From Imbricaverruca yamaguchii (Eukaryota > Arthropoda > Thecostraca > Neoverrucidae), in NCBI GenBank assembly GCA_034440575.1, contig JAOTOL010001078.1, forward strand, positions 186,001-250,000: a stretch of 64,000 bases of DNA, in the 5' to 3' direction. A model generated the notes under the pieces. It saw only the letters and a program-made list of their open reading frames with translations, did no database searches and was not told where the DNA came from. How positions within the stretch are numbered: the stretch's first letter is position 1; every line of letters begins with the position of its first letter. The position numbers and the translations under genes were made by a program. Below are positions 14,260 through 25,571 of the stretch, piece after piece.

Positions 14260-15420
14260 CGCGCCACGGCCGGCCGGCCAGCCGCACACCCTGCACGACC
14301 ACAGCCCGACCAGGCCGGGCCGCGCGCCGCCGCTGATGGTGAGCCACACACCCTGCACGACCACAGCCCGACCAGCCCCGGCGGCCGCGCCACGGCCGGC
14401 CGGCCGCGCACACCCTGCACGACCACAGCCCGACCAGGCCGAGCCGCCGCCGGCCGCGCCGCCGCTGATGGTGAGCCACACACCCTGCACGACCACAGCC
14501 CGACCAGGCCGGGCCGCGCGCCGCCGCTGATGGTGAGCCACACACCCTGCACGACCACAGCCCGACCAGGCCGAGCCGCGCGCCGCCGCCGGCCGCGCCG
14601 CCGCTGATGGTGAGCCACACACCCTGCACGACCACAGCCCGACCAGGCCAGCCGCGCGCCGCCGGCGCGCCGCCGCTGATGGTGAGCCACACACCCTGCA
14701 CGACCGCAGCCCGACCAGGCCGGGCCGCGCGCCGCCGCCGGCCGCGCCGCCGCTGATGGTGAGCCACACACCCTGCACGACCGCAGCCCGACCAGGCCGG
14801 GCCGCGCGCCGCCGCTGATGGTGAGCCACACACCCTGCACGACCACAGCCCGACCAGGCCGGGCCGCGCGCCGCCGCCGGCCGCGCCGCCGCTGATGGTG
14901 AGCCACACACCCTGCACGACCACAGCCCGACCAGGCCGGGCCGCGCGCCGCCGCCGGCCGCGCCGCCGCTGATGGTGAGCCACACACCCTGCACGACCAC
15001 AGCCCGACCAGGCCGAGCCGCGCGCCGCCGCTGATGGTGAGCCACACACCCTGCACGACCACAGCCCGACCAGGCCGGGCCGCGCGCCGCCGCTGATGGT
15101 GAGCCACACACCCTGCACAACCACAGCCCGAACAGGCCGAGCCGCGCGCCGCCGCTGATGGTGAGCCACACACCCTGCACGACCACAGCCCGACCAGGCC
15201 GGGCCGCGCGCCGCCGCTGATGGTGAGCACACACCCTGCACGACCACAGCCCGACCAGGCCGAGCCGCGCGCCGCCGCTGATGGTGAGCCACACACCTGC
15301 ACGACCACAGCCCGACCAGGCCGAGCGCGCGCCGCCGCTGATGGTGAGCCACACACCCTGCACGGCCACAGCCCGACCAGGCCGAGCCGCGCGCCGCCGC
15401 CGGCCGCGCCGCCACTGACG
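14260..15420 (+). repeat. 62-bp GC-rich minisatellite, about 17-18 copies
   Basis: The unit contains CTGATGGTGAGCCACACACC and CTGCACGACCACAGCCCGAC and ends in GGCCGCGC. Some units carry an extra 15-16 bp GCCGCCGGCC block, giving short and long forms. Each unit includes ATG|GTGAGC, a strong 5' splice-site match on the plus strand. The three minus-strand frames of 400-500 codons crossing it are low-complexity artefacts. It lies in the whirlin intron. Confidence 0.93.
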
Positions 15421-16919
15421 GTGAGCCGGCCGACAGAGCGCGGGTCGTGTTCGGCGGCCGTGGCGGCGCGGCACTTCTGGCGCTCCCCGGGGGCACGTTC
15501 GGCCGATTTGATGCAGTTGGAGCAGACAAGCGGACTGGACGGCGACGCGTTACGCTGCACCATCCCGGCAGTCGCGAGGCAGGGCGCCGGTGTCGGATGT
15601 CGAGGCTGTCAATGGGTCAAGTTTCGAATAGCGCTGCACGCAATATCCCAGTAGGAGCTTGACTTGTCTGGCAAGCGGTTATGTTTCCTATTTTGTGGAA
15701 AACTGAGCAAAAATGTTTCGGAATACAAGCTCGTTTGTTATTGTTGAATACGAGTTTTTTTTTTACTGAAGCGTCTGGAACTCGGTACGCGGGCAGACGG
15801 CGGTGAATATACCTTCCATAAGCAGCAAAATCGTGCTGTCCATGGTAACTCTGTTGTTTCTTTTCTCGTACCGACTGGTACATAATAAAATACTAGTTAT
15901 ATGGGTCTGTGCTACTGTCTCCCCTTGTTCCCAATGACGGCACGGAATACCATATGGTCTAATATGCTAGAATGGGAAGCTGATTATGATACCGGTATTG
16001 CACCGAAAGTCAGGAATGTTGCTGGATATCGTGCTACGGTGGCTTATTGCTAAATTACGGAGCGGGGAATATGTCCACTTCTTCAGTAGCAGTCTGAACC
16101 AAACTATGGTAAAGAAAAAACTTTATTTGTATGGCAAGAAGTTATGTTGCATATTATGTGAAAAACTGAGCAAACGTGTTTGGGATGACAAACTCGTTTA
16201 TTGTTGCTAAATACGAGTAGGAAATACTTTGCGCATTATCTTGCAACATTGCACGTTTGAGTAGGAGAGGAAGTAAACAAAAGCGAGGGACATGGTTGGA
16301 AGCTGAGAGATACCACCTTATAAATTCAATAAGATTATTTACTCTTGTCAGATGTTTTTCGTACATTCCTGGACCTAACCTGACATATGACATTTGACCT
16401 GACTTCTGACCTGACCACTGATATACTGCTCTCACCTAGGACTCAATCTCTGGTTTCTGACCTGACATTTGTAATGCTGCCACCTCATCAATCAGACATT
16501 CGACTTCTGATTCCCTAAATGACACAAGAGTGTCATTTTATTGTTGAGTGGGCACACAAAGCTCATTTAAGAAAAAATGAGGCTGAATCAGGGCATTGAT
16601 AGATCCTGCTTGCGCTACTTCAGGAAGAAATACGCTAAGCGGGCACTCGAGGCCTGTATTTGTCTAATTCTTTACTCATTTTTACGCAGGCGCATTTTAA
16701 CATTCGATGGGCATGTGTCGCAACAAAAAGAAGCATGCAAGCGACACCCATGTGCATGAATGCCGGACACCCACTGAAATATTTGATAATCGTGCGCCAG
16801 TTTCCATCAGCGAAGGCTTGTTTTCCCCGTTCCCGCTCATTCCGGCTCTTCCGGAACGTAGGCTCGTTTTCCTTGTTAGCTCGGGCCGCATCGCCAGCAG
16901 TCCCACATACGCTTCCCAG
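15421..16919. other. Whirlin intron, no gene seen
   Basis: Contains two related copies of about 55-60 bp (near 15675-15740 and 16135-16215: TGGCAAG..GTTATGTT..TATT.TGTG.AAAACTGAGCAAA..TGTTT), both ending GAATACGAG or AATACGAG. This is probably a fragmentary dispersed repeat. No exon was recognised. Confidence 0.4.
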
Positions 16920-17069
16920 CAGATGGAATCGTACCCCGTCAGCCCCATTCTGGAGGACCCGGAAGGGAACATCAAGATCACCGTGCCGAAGAACAAGCCA
17001 CTGCTGGGAATCGTCATCGAGGGTGGAGCGAACACATCGCAGCCTCTGCCCAGGATCGTCAATATCCAG
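16920..17069 (+). CDS. Whirlin/dyschronic-type scaffold, exon opening the C-terminal PDZ domain
   Basis: The acceptor is ttcccag|CAG, or three bases later at 16923; both are in phase 0. The donor is ATCCAG|gtgagc (exon end 17069). The protein includes ITVPKNKPLLGIVIEGGANT followed by SQPLPRIVNIQ. This is the first strand, carboxylate-binding loop (LLGIVIEGG, the family's xLGIxIEGG) and second strand of the last PDZ domain of whirlin, where the vertebrate form reads LGIAIEGGANTRQPLPRIV. Such PDZ domains bind C-terminal peptides of membrane proteins and other scaffolds. The exon lies about 7.7 kb from the supported upstream exon. Confidence 0.85.
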
Positions 17070-17701
17070 GTGAGCCGAGCTGGCGGCAGCAGCCGGGGGA
17101 ATTCCCTTCCGCTGACCACCTACACGGTATCGACGGTAGCCGAAGCGCTCTTTTCACTGGAACTGTGCTACCGAGAGACAGTCGAGTGTATGGGGAGCGT
17201 GTGTTGCCCAGTCGCGGCCAGCGTCGCTGCCGCCTGATCATTGTTGGATAAGATTGGTAATGATTCATGAGGCTCAATGCGCTGCCAAATTGATTTGCCA
17301 AATGATTGATGAGGCAATGAGCGCTGCCAAATTGGTTGACGGGACCCCACCCAAATAGGGTCCCGTGCTAACAGTGTGGTAAGTTGGTGGGTGAAGGGGT
17401 GGGACCTGGGCCCCATCAAGTGCATTGGAAGCTCCACCTATGCGCCTGAAGTTCCACCGGCCGCTAACTGCTCACAAGAGATCCATGTAAATCCGCCTAG
17501 ATGTACGGCAAACATGACATGCTTTGTTCACAGTATGTGTACACTTTTTGCTCCTCTGACACACACAACAAGAGGCCCTTCCGTATGGGAAAAGAAACCA
17601 CCAAAAATGACAGCATCGTCTGTGTCCAGCATTGCCATCCATCACATGGAATCACTCCATGGCTAACCACCCCACGCCGCTGATCATGTGCACACTTGCA
17701 G

Positions 17702-17780
17702 CCTTACGGATCGGCATTCAGTGCAGGTGGTCTGATGGTGGGACAGGTCATCAAGTCGGTTGATGGCAAGAAGCTAATCG
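17702..17780 (+). CDS. Whirlin/dyschronic-type scaffold, middle exon of the C-terminal PDZ domain
   Basis: A 79-bp exon between cacacttgcag and ATCG|gtaagc, phase 0 in and phase 1 out. It encodes PYGSAFSAGGLMVGQVIKSV followed by DGKKLIG, matching whirlin's GGSAHNCGQLKVGHVILEVNG segment of the PDZ fold. The 632-bp intron before it holds no feature. Confidence 0.87.
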
Positions 17781-18085
17781 GTAAGCAACCTCTGACAGTA
17801 GTTCGGTGATATTTTAGGTCTTTTGAACAAAGTTCCATGCATTATAATGATCTTAGAAAACTTCTCCTTCTGACATGTATGATTTAATGGCAAATTCATG
17901 TCGAACAACAACAAGACAATTTCCCCTCTAAGCATTTATCTAGACACGGTTGTAATCTTCTCAGCTTCTATCAATTTAAGGAAACGATACTAAGATCGTT
18001 ATATATATATATGATACATGTTTGTGTCTGTCCATGTGTGTGCGTGCATATGTAGAAATGTGTGTGTGTGTGTGTGTGTGCGTGT

Positions 18086-18155
<70 letters not shown>

Positions 18156-18775
18156 ATACATTATAAGTATAGGAGACCTTGGAAAATAAAGTGACCGAAA
18201 TCCGTGAAGTTTCAGAGAAGTGTGGAGTGGGAGAGGGTCTCGGTAGGCAGGGCTCTGTCCGGATGTTCGCCCTCTGGACCAAATCCTGGCTACTCCAATG
18301 CAATTTGTTAATACGCGATGATTGCATTATTTGCTAAGAACAAGGTATATCCATAATTTCAGACCATAGTATGCTAAAATAATGGCATTTGTTAGGCTCA
18401 CTGAATAATGTGTGACCTTAATTTGATCCTTGGGCCCGTGGGGGTGTGCAGTGATACAATAGCTCGAACGTAATAAAAACGTTTGGGCTCCTATATTTTT
18501 AGAGACCTTGCGACTGCCTGGCTATGGTAAGTTGGATTTTCGTATAGTAGGATACAGCATAAGGGAAAATTCAATGTGATCGGAAACCGACGTACCTTGT
18601 GAACGTGTGAATGGCGTTTCAGCTATGTGAGGTTGTCACTGCTTATCGAGCTGACATACTCATGTCACATGTCTTATACCCAATGTCGAGCTGTGTAAGC
18701 TTCTAAATTTACCGTTGGCTACTAGACTTGCCTGTTCCGCCTGTCCATGGTCCCGACAGGGTACCTCGTCAACAG
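17781..18775. other. Last whirlin intron
   Basis: An intron of 995 bp with a GT microsatellite in the middle. Nothing else was recognised. Confidence 0.7.
18058..18155. repeat. (GT)n microsatellite
   Basis: About 48 GT units with one CGTGTTCG interruption, inside the last whirlin intron. Confidence 0.97.
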
Positions 18776-18918
18776 GTATCGATCACCAGCGGGCGGCTCA
18801 GGTCATCGCTGAAGCGTACGCCAACAAGCTCAAGCCCGACATAGAGTTCGTGGTGCGTGAGCTGAAGCGGTGCAACTTCAACGTCAAACACTGCGCTCCG
18901 GACGTGTCGCCCGACTAG
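18776..18918 (+). CDS. Whirlin/dyschronic-type scaffold, terminal exon with stop
   Basis: The acceptor is cgtcaacag|GT. The two leading bases complete the glycine codon split by the phase-1 intron. The exon encodes IDHQRAAQVIAEAY...DIEFVVREL, the helix and last strand of the PDZ domain (vertebrate whirlin: HREAARIIAEAF...YIDFLVTEF). A short tail ends SPD and stops at TAG 18916-18918. An alternative acceptor at cgacag (18760) would put the exon out of frame. Whirlin proteins also end just after this PDZ domain, so the 3' end of the gene is here. Confidence 0.87.
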
Positions 18919-19624
18919 TGCTGCCACCTGTCGTGGGGTCATCCAACACGCCGGAGCACGCGCGGACCAAGTTTCCCGTCGTGTTTTCCAAGCCGTTCCA
19001 CCTGTGTCCAAGCTGTCGCTCGCTCTGTCGTCTCCTGCCTGGACGCGTGCTGAGTGAGCCTGGGGGCTTGCCACCGCCTCTGTCATCACCTGCCGGGCCG
19101 TCTGGAGGCGTGCTGAGTGATCTTCGGGGCATGCCGCTGCTGCCTCTTGCCTGTGTCGCCTGACTGGAGACGGCCCAATCGCCGACAGGTCCGGCCACGA
19201 GTGTAGCTCTCACGGGACGAGTCACTGTCACAAGAACAAGGCTGAGCACTCTCTCGAACGATTTTCTGCACTTTAGTGATCCGCATCATGGATAACAAAG
19301 CCATTCGAAAAGCAAATCTAGTCAAAAATGATCGTAAACAGGACCATGATTCAGCTAGGATTACTCTATCGTCTTTTGTCTCCTTACCCTCGACACAACG
19401 GTACAGAAATGCTCCGGCGTAACGCAAGCGAGACATTCTCCGAAGATCCGTGGGACACAGACCCATATGCATGACCGGAGGCTCGCGACTGTCCGCCATC
19501 TCCGCCTCGCCAGTCGCCGCCGGTGCTGGCGCTCGTGTCTGTGTCGGTGTGCCTCTGCGCAGCTTCTCTCGGCGCCTGGCGCCGTCGAGCGCCACGTGCT
19601 CGCGATTTGCCGAGTGTTGATGCT
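18919..19624. other. Whirlin 3' flank, no separate gene
   Basis: A GC-rich 3' flank that probably includes the 3' UTR. I saw no clear AATAAA close to the stop. A long minus frame (19086-20138) crosses it and shows no domain. Confidence 0.4.
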
Positions 19625-19745
19625 GTCCCACGGGTCTGTCCCCGACGGGTGCCTGCCCGTATGGGACTGCCCCCGACGGGTGCCTGCCCGTACGGGTCTG
19701 TCCCCGACGGGTGCCTGCCCGTACGGGTGTCCCCGACCTTACCCG
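19625..19745 (+). repeat. 31-bp minisatellite, about 3.5 copies
   Basis: CCCCGACGGGTGCCTGCCCG units followed by TACGGGTCTGT. The unit is itself partly palindromic (CCCGACGGGT ... CCCGTACGGG). Confidence 0.85.
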
Positions 19746-20214
19746 CGGCGGGAAGCCTACCCGCGGCGGGCATGCTCCAGGTGGATTCGGGCGCTGCATG
19801 TCGGTGGGTGGTGCGAGCACGGCACCATGCATATCAAGCTGAGGAGCAAGTAGTGATAGAAGCATCAGTGTTGTGAGTCGTGCTGGTGATGACGTCGTGC
19901 GGTGACAATGATGTGGCACATGTAGGCCGTTCGACGCCCGTGTCGTGGTCCCGAAGCCCAATCTGTGTGCGAACGTGTCCACTCTGTGATCGCCGTGGCT
20001 TGTAGAGCGCTTCTTGCAGTCTCCAGCATCGAAGCAATAATGCCGAAATGTGATGTGTTGATTTGGTACACGTAGCGTCGGCGCATCACCATATGGCGGC
20101 GCATCACTGTATGGCCGTTGTACTGCCTTGCATGCCACACGGACTTTTGCACTGGTGCTGGAAAAGCCCGAGGATGGGCGCGCCGCGGTGCCGCGGCTGC
20201 CGCTTAGTGTGGCG

Positions 20215-20545
20215 GCGCGGTGTCACAGTCGCCAGCCTATTGTGACTGCGAGGCGTCGAGTCGCCCGCCTACTGTGGCGGCGCGGTACCACAGTCGCCCG
20301 CCTGCTGTGGCGGCGCGGTACCACAGTTGCCCGCCTACTGTGGCGGCGCGGTGCCACAGTCGCCCGCCTATTGTGGCGGCGCGGTGTCACAGTCGCCCGC
20401 CTATTGTGGCGGCGCGGTGTCACAGTCGCCCGCCTATTGTGGCGGCGCGGTGTCACAGTCGCCCGCCTACTGTGGCGGCGCGGTGTCACAGTCGCCCGCC
20501 TACTGTGGCGGCGCGGTGTCACAGTCGCCCGCCTATTGTGGCTGA
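20215..20545 (+). repeat. 33-bp minisatellite, about 10 copies
   Basis: Unit CGCCCGCCTATTGTGGCGGC plus GCGGTGTCACAGT. It is nearly identical across copies, with a TACCACAG variant in the first units. As 33 is a multiple of three, frames on both strands stay open with an 11-residue period. It lies between the convergent whirlin and ATAT1 genes. Confidence 0.95.
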
Positions 20546-21735
20546 ACGGCGCCACGTCGGGCGATGCGTAGCCAGCCGCAGCACCAATGAGTTCGCGCGA
20601 CGCACAGCCCAGACAGCACACTGCTAATCGCCACTGGTCGTCACCGGCCGTCACTGACCCAACCGACAATACGCCTTGCACCGTGATGTTATATGATAGC
20701 AACAACAATACAATAATACAACAATAGCAACCAAGAGCCATGAGTTGTCCGCATTCCGGCAGATTTGATCCGAACGCTCGACAGAGAGCGCATATTTCGA
20801 AGGTGCTGTGAATAATAAACGACGCTAGTTTTTGGTAGGGGCAGAACTGAGTTACATTGCACACTGGCTGACATCGCTGAATTAGTAAATTGCTCCATCA
20901 CAATTACCCTCAAACGGCATCCACTTGACTTTTTGTCGCTCCTTGTCACCTTCCCACCGGTCGTTGCTGTTCGTGGCTTTACAACGCACTAAGCAGCTCA
21001 TGCCACATGGCGTTGCTTACCTTTCACTACGCCACGGAGGCTAGTCTAGCCTCGCACCTCTAGCTTCCCAGACACCAAGCTCAAACACTGAGCCGTCGAC
21101 GCCTAGCCTACTGCCTTCGCGAAACAGTCCGGCTTTAGGACGGGTCTCATATAAAACTCGTTCTTCCATACTATAGGCGGCCTGGCCTTTTGTGCACAGA
21201 AAACCAAGCGTTAACTAATTATCTTTATTAATTGCCTTTATGCAACCGTAAGTGTTCATATTAAACGCTAGCTTCGCTAGTTGTGTGAACTCTCATGCGA
21301 CGAGCAATTAACAGTACAGGCACTTTTTGACCGTGACACTATCAGAATATAAATAATTAATATAAATAGCTCAGAAGTACAAAATATTTGAGTGGAACAA
21401 AAACAGAACACCTCTAGCTGCGAGCGACGTGTGAGTATTTAAAGCACGTTAAACACCGACTAGAAGAGTTAACGCCAAGACTAACAAACATTGCACGGTT
21501 AGCGAACGAACAGCAAGACCCTAGTCCGACCTCGGGCAATGGCTAAATACTGGTCAATAGAGCTGACACTGGCGCCACCTATATCAAGTCAATAGACAGA
21601 TTTCACTAGTAAATACTGGTCAGTTTAGAACATATTTGAGATGTTATTTGGTCAACAGCAGACTAAACCCATTCAACAAGACATACATTTTATCATTTGA
21701 CATTTCTCCGCCCACCCACGCGACAATCAGATTCC
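20546..21735. other. Intergenic, no gene seen
   Basis: No domain, RNA gene or clear repeat was recognised. It separates two minisatellites in the gap between whirlin and ATAT1. Confidence 0.5.
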
Positions 21736-21739
21736 GATT

Positions 21740-22160
21740 CCTACAGCCGCAGCAGCCAGCCGTCGATTCCCACCGTCGCGGCAATCCGAGGATCACTCGC
21801 ACTACCGTGGCAACCGGAGGCTCAGAGACTGCCACGAGTGTAGCTACCAGAGGATCGGCTTCCAGTCCGCGGGAATCAGACGCTCAGACTATCACCACTG
21901 TGGCAATCAGGAGGCTCGGACTCACACCACCGCGGCAAACTGAGGCTCAGACCCCCATAGCCATGGAAACCAGAGGTTCAGACTTTTGCCACGGCGGAAA
22001 TTGGTGGCTCGGACTCCCATCACCGCGACGATCAGAGACTCAGACTCCCAACCCGCCGAAATCAGAGGATCCAAGGCCATGGGCGTCAGAGACTCGGAAC
22101 CCCATCACCACGGGAAGTAGAAACTCAGACTTCTATCACCGCAGTTGCCAGAGGCTCAGG
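21740..22160 (+). repeat. Degenerate minisatellite, about 30-36 bp
   Basis: Repeated GGCTCAGACTCCCATCACC and CGCGGCAATCAGAGG motifs, highly diverged. The 331-codon plus frame (21636-22631) is generated partly by this array and has no recognisable domain. Confidence 0.7.
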
Positions 22161-22799
22161 GTAAGAGCAATCGCACGGTCGATAATATCGCCGACACCAC
22201 GCTTTCCTCATGGAATGCATCTGATACCACTACAACCATCGCCGCTAATAGTCTATGGTCCCAAGAGGCAGCAATGGGCTTTGCTAATTCAATCTGCCCA
22301 CCTGAAAACAGTACGTAGCCCACACCATACATCGCTTGCCCAAAATAGCGTAATGTTACCGCGCCCACCATGTCAGCGAGCCGTGCTGACAAAAACGACA
22401 GCCGCGCGCACGGTGATGCTCGCCGATACACGACACGGAATTGTGACATTCGAGGCGTTCTCGATCGCTTGTGAGGTCAGAAATGAAACGTTGACGACAT
22501 GTGGTGGTGAGCGAGTTCAAAGCGGCACAGAGGTAAACAAGGACGGAATTGTGCACTATCCTGAATACAGCCAACACCACCGGCACAGTGCATTCAGCTC
22601 CAGGCACTGCCACTGTCCATTGGCTGTGTGAATGTGGCCTACACACAAATATGCGGCTGTAACAAACATGTGCTTAAACACTTCACTAGCTGCACTGTGA
22701 CAAGCAAGAGCTCGGTGTTGCCCGTGCATCACCGGACACGAAGTCGGTGAATAGCAAGAGGCTGCGACCGGAGTGAACTTGGACGGCCGCTCGGCGCGC

Positions 22800-23640
22800 C
22801 GCTACCACAGCTGGAGATGGTGGGCTGCTGTACCGCTACCACAGCTGGTGGTGATGGACAGCCGTACCACTACCACAGCTGGAGATGGTGGACAGCCGTA
22901 CCGCTACCACAGCTGGTGGTGGTGGACGGCCGCACCGCTACCACAGCTGGTGGTGATGGACAGCCGTACCGCTATCACAGCTGGTGGTGGTGGACGGCCG
23001 CACCGCTACCACAGCTGGTGGTGGTGGACGGCCGCACCGCTACCACAGCTGGTGGTGGTGGACGGCCGCACCGCTACCGCAGCTGGAGATGGTGGACAGC
23101 CGTACCGCTACCACAGCTGGTGGTGGTGGACGGCTGTACCGTTACCACAGCTGGTGGTGGTCGACAGCCGTACCACTACCACAGCTGGTGGTGATGGACA
23201 GCCGTACCGCTACCACAGCTGGTGGTGGTGGACGGCCGCACCGCTACCACAGCTGGTGGTGGTGGACGGCCTCACCGCTACCGCAGCTGGAGATGGTGGA
23301 TAGCCGTACCGCTACCGCAGCTGGAGATGGTGGATAGCCGTACCGCTACCACAGCTGGTGATGGTGGACGGCCGCACCGCTACCACAGCTGGAGATGGTG
23401 GGCTGCTGTACCGCTACCACAGCTGGTGGTGGTGGACGGCTGTACCGTTACCACAGCTGATGGTGGTGGACAGCCGTACCACTACCACAGCTGGTGGTGA
23501 TGGACAGCCGTACCGCTACCACAGCTGGTGGTGGTGGACGGCCGCACCGCTACCACAGCTGGTGGTGGTGGACGGCCGCACCGCTACCACAACTGGTGGT
23601 GGTGGACGGCTGTACCGTTACCACAGCTGGTGGTGGTCGT
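22800..23640 (+). repeat. 34-bp minisatellite, about 25 copies
   Basis: Unit ACCGCTACCACAGCTGGTGG followed by TGGTGGACGGCCGC. At least four sequence variants (GGTGGTGATGGACAGCC, GGTGGTGGTGGACGGCC, GGAGATGGTGGACAGCC and one with GGCTGTACC) alternate, and some runs of variants recur, as in larger-block duplication. As 34 is one more than a multiple of three, three units give a 34-residue period in the frames crossing it. Confidence 0.95.
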
Positions 23641-24249
23641 GGAGATTACGAACCTCGCGGCCACTCTCACGACCGCCTGACGAACTTGCCGACAGATGAC
23701 TCTGCAATCCGTTGTGGGAGTGACGGCTGAACGTCGGAGAACTGTAAAGAGGGGCGACCGAGTTGACGGAACAGTCTCACACTCAGAATTATCCGGCATC
23801 AGGGACCATACGCATGTTGAGCCATAGAGTGCACAAATAGCTACGCTTGCGGTGCAGCGAACCTCTTGCGCTCATGCTCGGATTGTGCGACAAACAGGCA
23901 TGACGTACCCATTCAAAGTGCCATTCGAGGAGACGATGGAGGCCACCTGGTTAGAATTCTTTCCCGGCGACCGCCTCTTGTTCGGATAGAAGAGTTCATC
24001 ATCTGAAAACAGCCATCAAACACGATTAAAGACACCTATAAAGCATCACGCACATGCTAAAGTATACAAGATATTACAAGTTAATGGCAATGTTATCAAT
24101 ATGGCAACCATACGCAAAATGGTCGGATGGCCTGCTATTTAACTCTGGAAGAACCAGTCTGCGGCTTAATCAACGCCGCCATACTTATCTCCTCTTCCAA
24201 ACGAGAAATCCGCTACGCGCGAGACCCGAAACGACTTATCGGGAATTGA
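23641..24249. other. ATAT1 3' flank, no gene seen
   Basis: Single-copy-looking sequence beyond the ATAT1 stop codon. No clear polyadenylation signal was seen on the minus strand. Confidence 0.4.
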
Positions 24250-25571
24250 TCACAAGCAGTACCCAATCCCGAGGGACACGGCTGACTCACTGGACGCCAT
24301 CCACGGGTAGGAGACAGGAGAGGCCAGGTCGGTGGAGGGTCTCTGCCGTCCGGCGCGGCGGCTGCCGGTGCCGGCGCGCGCTGCAGGGGCGGCGACTGAC
24401 GGCTGTGTTGGCACACTGGCGGCGGCATGGTGCGGCCGCTCGGCCCACCAGGCCGGCGGTCCTCGGCCCGACACCGAGCTGTCGTCACACGGCGGGCCCA
24501 CAGCGGGCGGCCGGCAGACGCTCCGTTCGAGTGCGCCCGGGGCCGACACGGCAGCGGGCGGCCGTCTCGGCGGGCTCAGCGGCAGTACACAGTGCAGAGG
24601 GGATCGACGCACTGTCGTGGGAGGAGCTGCTTCGTCTGGCGCGCCGCACGAGGCAGCCACAGCTGGCAGACGGTTGGCACACGCCTCCGGTCCGGAGAAC
24701 GCGCTGCGCCGACGGCACGACATTGCTTCCACGGGAGAGATCACTTGCTGATGCAATGCGCCCACATGTGGCCACAGCAGTGGAGCACTCTGTTGCGCTT
24801 GCGACTGACGGCGCCTAAACAAACCCGGCGGAGAGTGCTGGGGAGTCTCCCTCCCCTGACCCTCCCACATTGCCCTTGGACGTACTCCAGGGGACTGCGC
24901 ATCTCGCCTACCCTTTGGCGATGTGGGACATACTACAGGGGACTGTGCAGCTTGCCTTCCCCTCGGCGATGTCGTGGGACATACTCCAGGAGACTGGACA
25001 GCTTGCCTTTCCCCCGGTAGTGTCGTAGGACATACTTCAGGGGACTGGACAGCTTGCCCTCCCTCTGGCAGCATCGTAGGACGTATTCCAGTGCATTGGG
25101 CAGCTTGCCTTCCCTCCGGCAATGTCGTTGAATTTACCTCAGGGGACTGGACAGCTTGCCTTCCCTCCGGCAGTATCGTGGGAGATAATCCAGCGCATTG
25201 GGCAGCTTGCCTTCCCTCCGACAGTATCATGGGACGTACCCCATGATGCTGGGCAGCTCGCCTTCCCTCTGGCGTTGTCGGTGGAGACACCCATGTGGAC
25301 TGATAATTTTCTCCCTGCTCGTGTGTTACGAGGAATTTTCCCCATGAGTGGGCAGCTGGTCTCTTTGCCGGCTGTTTACGTCTACAGTCAGGGGATGGGC
25401 ACATCTGCGACACGTGGAAGAGGGCCGACCGCCGACAGACGTCAGACTCGGAGAAGGAGAGGTGCTGCGAAGGTGCGGCAGGTACCGGCTCTGGCAAGCG
25501 AGAGGCACGACGCCGCCAGACAGACCCAGTGCGGCTCAAACGCACTGGGCCGGGTCGGAACAGGGCGTCAT
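24250..25571 (-). CDS. ATAT1: Alpha-tubulin N-acetyltransferase, terminal exon (disordered tail)
   Basis: On the minus strand an acceptor (gggatccgcag) is followed by AT GAC GCC. The two bases complete a GAT codon with the phase-1 G at the end of the previous exon (27717). The frame then stays open for 440 codons to the TGA at 24250. The reading is low in complexity, rich in Pro, Ser, Arg and Ala, and contains eight copies of a 17-residue repeat. ATAT1 proteins carry a long, poorly conserved, probably disordered C-terminal tail after the GNAT domain, and this exon fits that place. Support is phase match, strand, position and the length-preserving repeat, not homology. The real stop or further introns could differ. 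Confidence 0.6.
24850..25260 (-). repeat. 51-bp in-frame minisatellite inside the ATAT1 tail exon
   Basis: Eight units of 17 codons with consensus EGRQAVQSPGVCPTTLP; residues E-G-R-Q-A and the Pro near the end are best kept. All units keep the frame, unlike most arrays in this window. That supports translation of the exon. Confidence 0.85.

Noticed and set aside
14067..15563. Three overlapping minus-strand frames of 400-500 codons
   Set aside because: All three frames are open because the 62-bp GC-rich array lacks stops. They are low in complexity, with no domain and no start context.
19086..20138. 350-codon minus frame
   Set aside because: It spans the 31-bp minisatellite and the whirlin 3' flank. 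No domain, no homologue recognised, no splice support.
21636..22631. 331-codon plus frame
   Set aside because: It runs through a degenerate GC-rich minisatellite. Composition changes along it and no domain is seen.
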